Source: Robiginitomaculum sp. | GTDB lineage: Bacteria > Pseudomonadota > Alphaproteobacteria > Caulobacterales > Maricaulaceae | Assembly: GCA_026982235.1 (NCBI GenBank) | Contig: JALSHM010000247.1 | Span: 1 to 17,818 of the forward strand | Direction: 5' to 3' | DNA length: 17,818 nt | Shown here: positions 15,755 to 17,818 of the stretch, one piece after another | Position numbering within the stretch: the first letter of the stretch is position 1 | How the letters are laid out: the number at the start of each line of letters is the position of its first letter | Made by a program: the position numbers and the translations under genes | The notes under the pieces: generated by a model | What the model was told of the DNA's origin: nothing | Databases searched by the model: none | What the model saw: the letters and a program-made list of their open reading frames with translations, nothing else

Positions 15755-15778
15755 CCCACCCCGTCGAAACGGGGTGGG
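15755..15778 (-). other. Hairpin in the narK–narG spacer
   Basis: A perfect 10-bp inverted repeat CCCACCCCGT/ACGGGGTGGG has a four-base loop (UUCG when read as narK–narG RNA). It is followed on the minus strand by TGAATATC rather than a T-tract, so it is unlikely to be a full terminator. It may be an mRNA stability or processing element that sets different levels of narK and narG, or a weak attenuator. Confidence 0.6.
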
Positions 15779-15787
15779 TTTCATGCG

Positions 15788-17395
15788 TTAGGGGTTTTTC
15801 ACATAGGCATTTGGGCGCAAATAGAACCACCAATTGATGATGATGCACAACACATAAAACGCGGCAAACCCGTAGAGTGCATTTTCTGGCGTGGTAGCCT
15901 TAATCTGTTCGCCAAACACTTTGGGAATGATGAAGGCACCATATGCCGCAATCGCCGCCGTCCAGCCAAGTACCGGGCCTGCTTGTTCTTTATCAAACAC
16001 TACGGCTATGGTCTTAAATGTTGAGCCATTACCGATACCTGTTGCAGCAAATAATATCAGGAACAGGATCAGGAAAGGTACAAAATAGTCCTGGGGGGTA
16101 GACGAAGCGTAGGCCTGCTTCATGAAATATGCCACACCGAGCGCACAGATAACCATAACAATAGAGATGATTTGCGTAACTTTGGCACCGCCGATTTTAT
16201 CAGAAATTATACCGCCAATTGGACGGATAAGCGCACCAATAAACGGCCCGGTCCAAGCAAACATCAGAGCCGACGGCCCATCTGGGTTTGGCGTGTTGTG
16301 GGTCATAATGCCGTCGACCATAATATGCTGGAAGCCGAATATGACTTTGATAGCTAGGCCAAATGCCACCGCATAACCAATGAATGAACCAAAGGTCATA
16401 GTGTAGATAACCGTCATGGCCCATGTGTGCTTGTTATTGAAAATCTGATATTGGTGCTTGAGGCTTTGCCCAATAGCGCCTGGTATCATTCGCAAGCCTG
16501 CCACGGTTAAGATAACAACGATAGGCAGGACAAGCCACTTGGAAACCATCCAGCCTGAGCCACCCACGTCCGTAGGTAACATTAACCACAAGCCAAATGT
16601 TGCGGTAATAAAACCGATAAGCAGCATGCCTAAAATTTTGGCAAAGGCACCGAAAGGGGATTTGATATTGGGCGAAACATGTGGTGCCTTGATATTATTC
16701 ATACCAATCCAGACCGCTATAACGATTGGAATCAACACTGCCGCCCAAATAAACCCAGCATTGTGCAGATATGTTTCTGTACCTGCCGGAATTTTGCCGA
16801 TTAGCGTGCCTGAGGTCGTTTTTAGTGTCAGAGCTGTGCCGCCAAACATGCCAACAGTCATCACAAGCGGGATAACAATCTGCATAGTGGTCACACCAAA
16901 ATTACCCAGCCCGGCATTCATGCCCAAGGAATATCCCTGAACTTTTTTGGGAAAGAAGAAACTGATATTAGACATAGAAGCCGAAAAGTTACCGCCGCCA
17001 ATACCCGATAAAAGCGCCATGAGCTGAAACTGCCATAGTGGCGTATCAGGGTTTTGCAACAAAAACCCGGTGCCGAGCGCGGGAATTATCAATAAGGCCG
17101 TGGTCAGAAAGATTGTGTTTCGACCACCCGCAAGACGGATGAAGAAAGTTGAGGGGATGCGCAATGTCGCACCCGTAAGCCCGGCAATTGCCGCTAGGGT
17201 AAATAATTGTGATTTCTCAAACGGATATCCCAAATTGATCATTTGAACCGTAATAATACCCCAATACAACCAAACTGCAAAACCGCAGAGCAGTGCTGGT
17301 ATTGAAATCCACAAATTTCGGGTGGCAATTTTTTTGCCAGTCGTGTTCCATTGAACCTCGTCTTCCGGGTCCCATTCATATAAGTCTTTTGCCAT
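15788..17395 (-). CDS. narK: Nitrate/nitrite transporter NarK (MFS)
   Basis: This 535-residue inner-membrane major facilitator protein has twelve predicted helices. It imports nitrate or exchanges it for nitrite. The nitrate-family elements are clear: LRIPSTFFIRLAGGRN with Arg79 (counterpart of the substrate-binding Arg89 in E. coli NarK), the nitrate signature from GGGNFSASMSNISFFFPKK to GLGNFGVTTMQ (133-172), and GPFIGALIRPIGGIISDKIGG. It is longer than E. coli NarK (463) because of an extended segment around residues 185-215 and longer loops, as in NarK2-like forms. The N-terminus is hydrophilic (DLYEWDPEDEVQW). The start has GGGAG at 17404-17408 (plus numbering). It is the first gene of the narKGHJI transcript. 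Confidence 0.95.
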   Translation of the reverse strand: MAKDLYEWDPEDEVQWNTTGKKIATRNLWISIPALLCGFAVWLYWGIITVQMINLGYPFEKSQLFTLAAIAGLTGATLRIPSTFFIRLAGGRNTIFLTTALLIIPALGTGFLLQNPDTPLWQFQLMALLSGIGGGNFSASMSNISFFFPKKVQGYSLGMNAGLGNFGVTTMQIVIPLVMTVGMFGGTALTLKTTSGTLIGKIPAGTETYLHNAGFIWAAVLIPIVIAVWIGMNNIKAPHVSPNIKSPFGAFAKILGMLLIGFITATFGLWLMLPTDVGGSGWMVSKWLVLPIVVILTVAGLRMIPGAIGQSLKHQYQIFNNKHTWAMTVIYTMTFGSFIGYAVAFGLAIKVIFGFQHIMVDGIMTHNTPNPDGPSALMFAWTGPFIGALIRPIGGIISDKIGGAKVTQIISIVMVICALGVAYFMKQAYASSTPQDYFVPFLILFLILFAATGIGNGSTFKTIAVVFDKEQAGPVLGWTAAIAAYGAFIIPKVFGEQIKATTPENALYGFAAFYVLCIIINWWFYLRPNAYVKNP

Positions 17396-17452
17396 TTCCA
17401 GCTCTCCCTTTTCAAAAATGATAGGCCTATGCTTTGACCTAATCAGCCAATG

Positions 17453-17458
17453 TATTTA
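17453..17458 (-). promoter_or_regulatory. Putative -10 element of the narK promoter
   Basis: TAAATA on the minus strand, 24 bases downstream of the FNR/Dnr dyad edge; the same hexamer as in the porin promoter, at nearly the same spacing. Transcription would begin at about 17446-17448, giving a leader of about 50 bases before narK. Confidence 0.45.
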
Positions 17459-17482
17459 TGCCTGCTTTTGAAGGGGGCGTGT

Positions 17483-17496
17483 TTGACCTATATCAA
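17483..17496. promoter_or_regulatory. FNR/Dnr-type binding site in the narK upstream region
   Basis: TTGAC-CTAT-ATCAA matches TTGAY-N4-RTCAA. It sits about 95 bases before narK in a 282-base divergent spacer (17396-17677). A weaker half-match (TTGAT-AAAT-ATCTG, 17510-17523) follows it, and could be a second site or serve the divergent gene. The rest of the spacer is AT-rich, and I see no gene in it that I would defend. Confidence 0.75.
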
Positions 17497-17677
17497 AACC
17501 TTCCATTTTTTGATAAATATCTGATTGTTTACCGTCAGAAGACACTGGGAATGCCCAAGTATTCATGGCTTTTCTGGTTTTATTTGAATGCGGCACTTTG
17601 GCGCATTGTTATGAGTTCAACGCTATGTTCTGGGAAATATCAAATATTTAAATTTAAAAAATGGAGCTGCAGCTATC

Positions 17678-17818
17678 ATGAACATGCTTAGAACAATCAT
17701 AAGATACGGTGTCACGCCTGTGTTTTTCATCCTTGCCTATGTTAATTTTATGGCCGAAAGGAATGGCGGAGGGCATGCTATACACAGTGATATGGGGCAC
17801 ACTATGGAAATGGCTCCC
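17678..17818 (+). CDS. Small membrane protein with His/Met-rich segment (3' truncated by window edge)
   Basis: The first 47 residues of an unrecognised protein are visible. A basic N-terminus (MNMLRTIIRYG) leads into one hydrophobic helix (VTPVFFILAYVNFM), then a segment GGGHAIHSDMGHTMEM with three histidines, one aspartate and three methionines in 16 residues. Such a pattern is typical of copper- or other soft-metal-binding extracytoplasmic loops. GGAG at 17663-17666 is 11 bases upstream of the chosen ATG. The alternative ATG at 17684 is only two codons in. It is transcribed away from narK and may share the FNR/Dnr-controlled region. Function unknown; the metal link is inference from composition. 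Confidence 0.6.
   Translation, partial: MNMLRTIIRYGVTPVFFILAYVNFMAERNGGGHAIHSDMGHTMEMAP

Noticed and set aside
17458..17691. 77-codon plus-strand ORF across the narK upstream spacer
   Set aside because: It runs through the FNR/Dnr site and predicted narK promoter, lacks family resemblance, and overlaps the better-supported start of the His/Met-rich gene.

Overview
The window looks like a chromosomal segment of an alphaproteobacterium of moderate GC content. The evidence is the gene order ileS–lspA–DUF3035 lipoprotein (BamF type), a MutL of the endonuclease class that goes with MutH-less mismatch repair, and alphaproteobacterial-style short spacers. No species can be named from the sequence. 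The left part (1–5477, + strand) is mostly housekeeping: the 3' end of isoleucyl-tRNA synthetase, a composite palindromic intergenic repeat, lipoprotein signal peptidase lspA, a BamF-like lipoprotein, a terminator, an exported YfdX-family protein, a second strong terminator and mutL. That second terminator ends one base before the mutL start codon.

The middle part (5488–8729) is a small mixed accessory stretch. On the minus strand an atypical cupin is translationally coupled to mtnA (methionine salvage). On the plus strand there is a YciI-like gene with an apparent single-base frameshift and a doubtful 42-residue ORF. A minus-strand gene encodes an outer-membrane beta-barrel porin.

The right part (8874–17395, minus strand) is a complete respiratory nitrate reductase locus, transcribed narK–narG–narH–narJ–narI. 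The genes from narG to narI overlap by 1–4 bases, and the operon ends in a strong terminator. NarK brings nitrate in or exchanges it for nitrite. NarGH is the cytoplasmic molybdenum/iron-sulfur enzyme, NarJ its assembly chaperone, and NarI the diheme quinol-oxidising membrane anchor. A perfect FNR/Dnr-type dyad (TTGAY-N4-RTCAA) lies upstream of narK, and a second one lies upstream of the porin. Each is followed by the same TAAATA -10-like hexamer at class-II spacing. The porin is therefore probably co-induced with nitrate respiration and may be the outer-membrane route for the anion.

At the right edge a divergent gene begins that encodes a small membrane protein with a His/Met-rich segment; it is cut off by the window. 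I see no CRISPR array, tRNA, rRNA, prophage or insertion sequence. The features most worth a second look are the paired FNR/Dnr sites, the hairpin that appears to combine a terminator with occlusion of the mutL ribosome-binding site, the frameshifted YciI gene, the metal-ligand-poor cupin coupled to mtnA, and the His/Met-rich protein divergent from narK. None of these amounts to a clearly novel system on sequence evidence alone.
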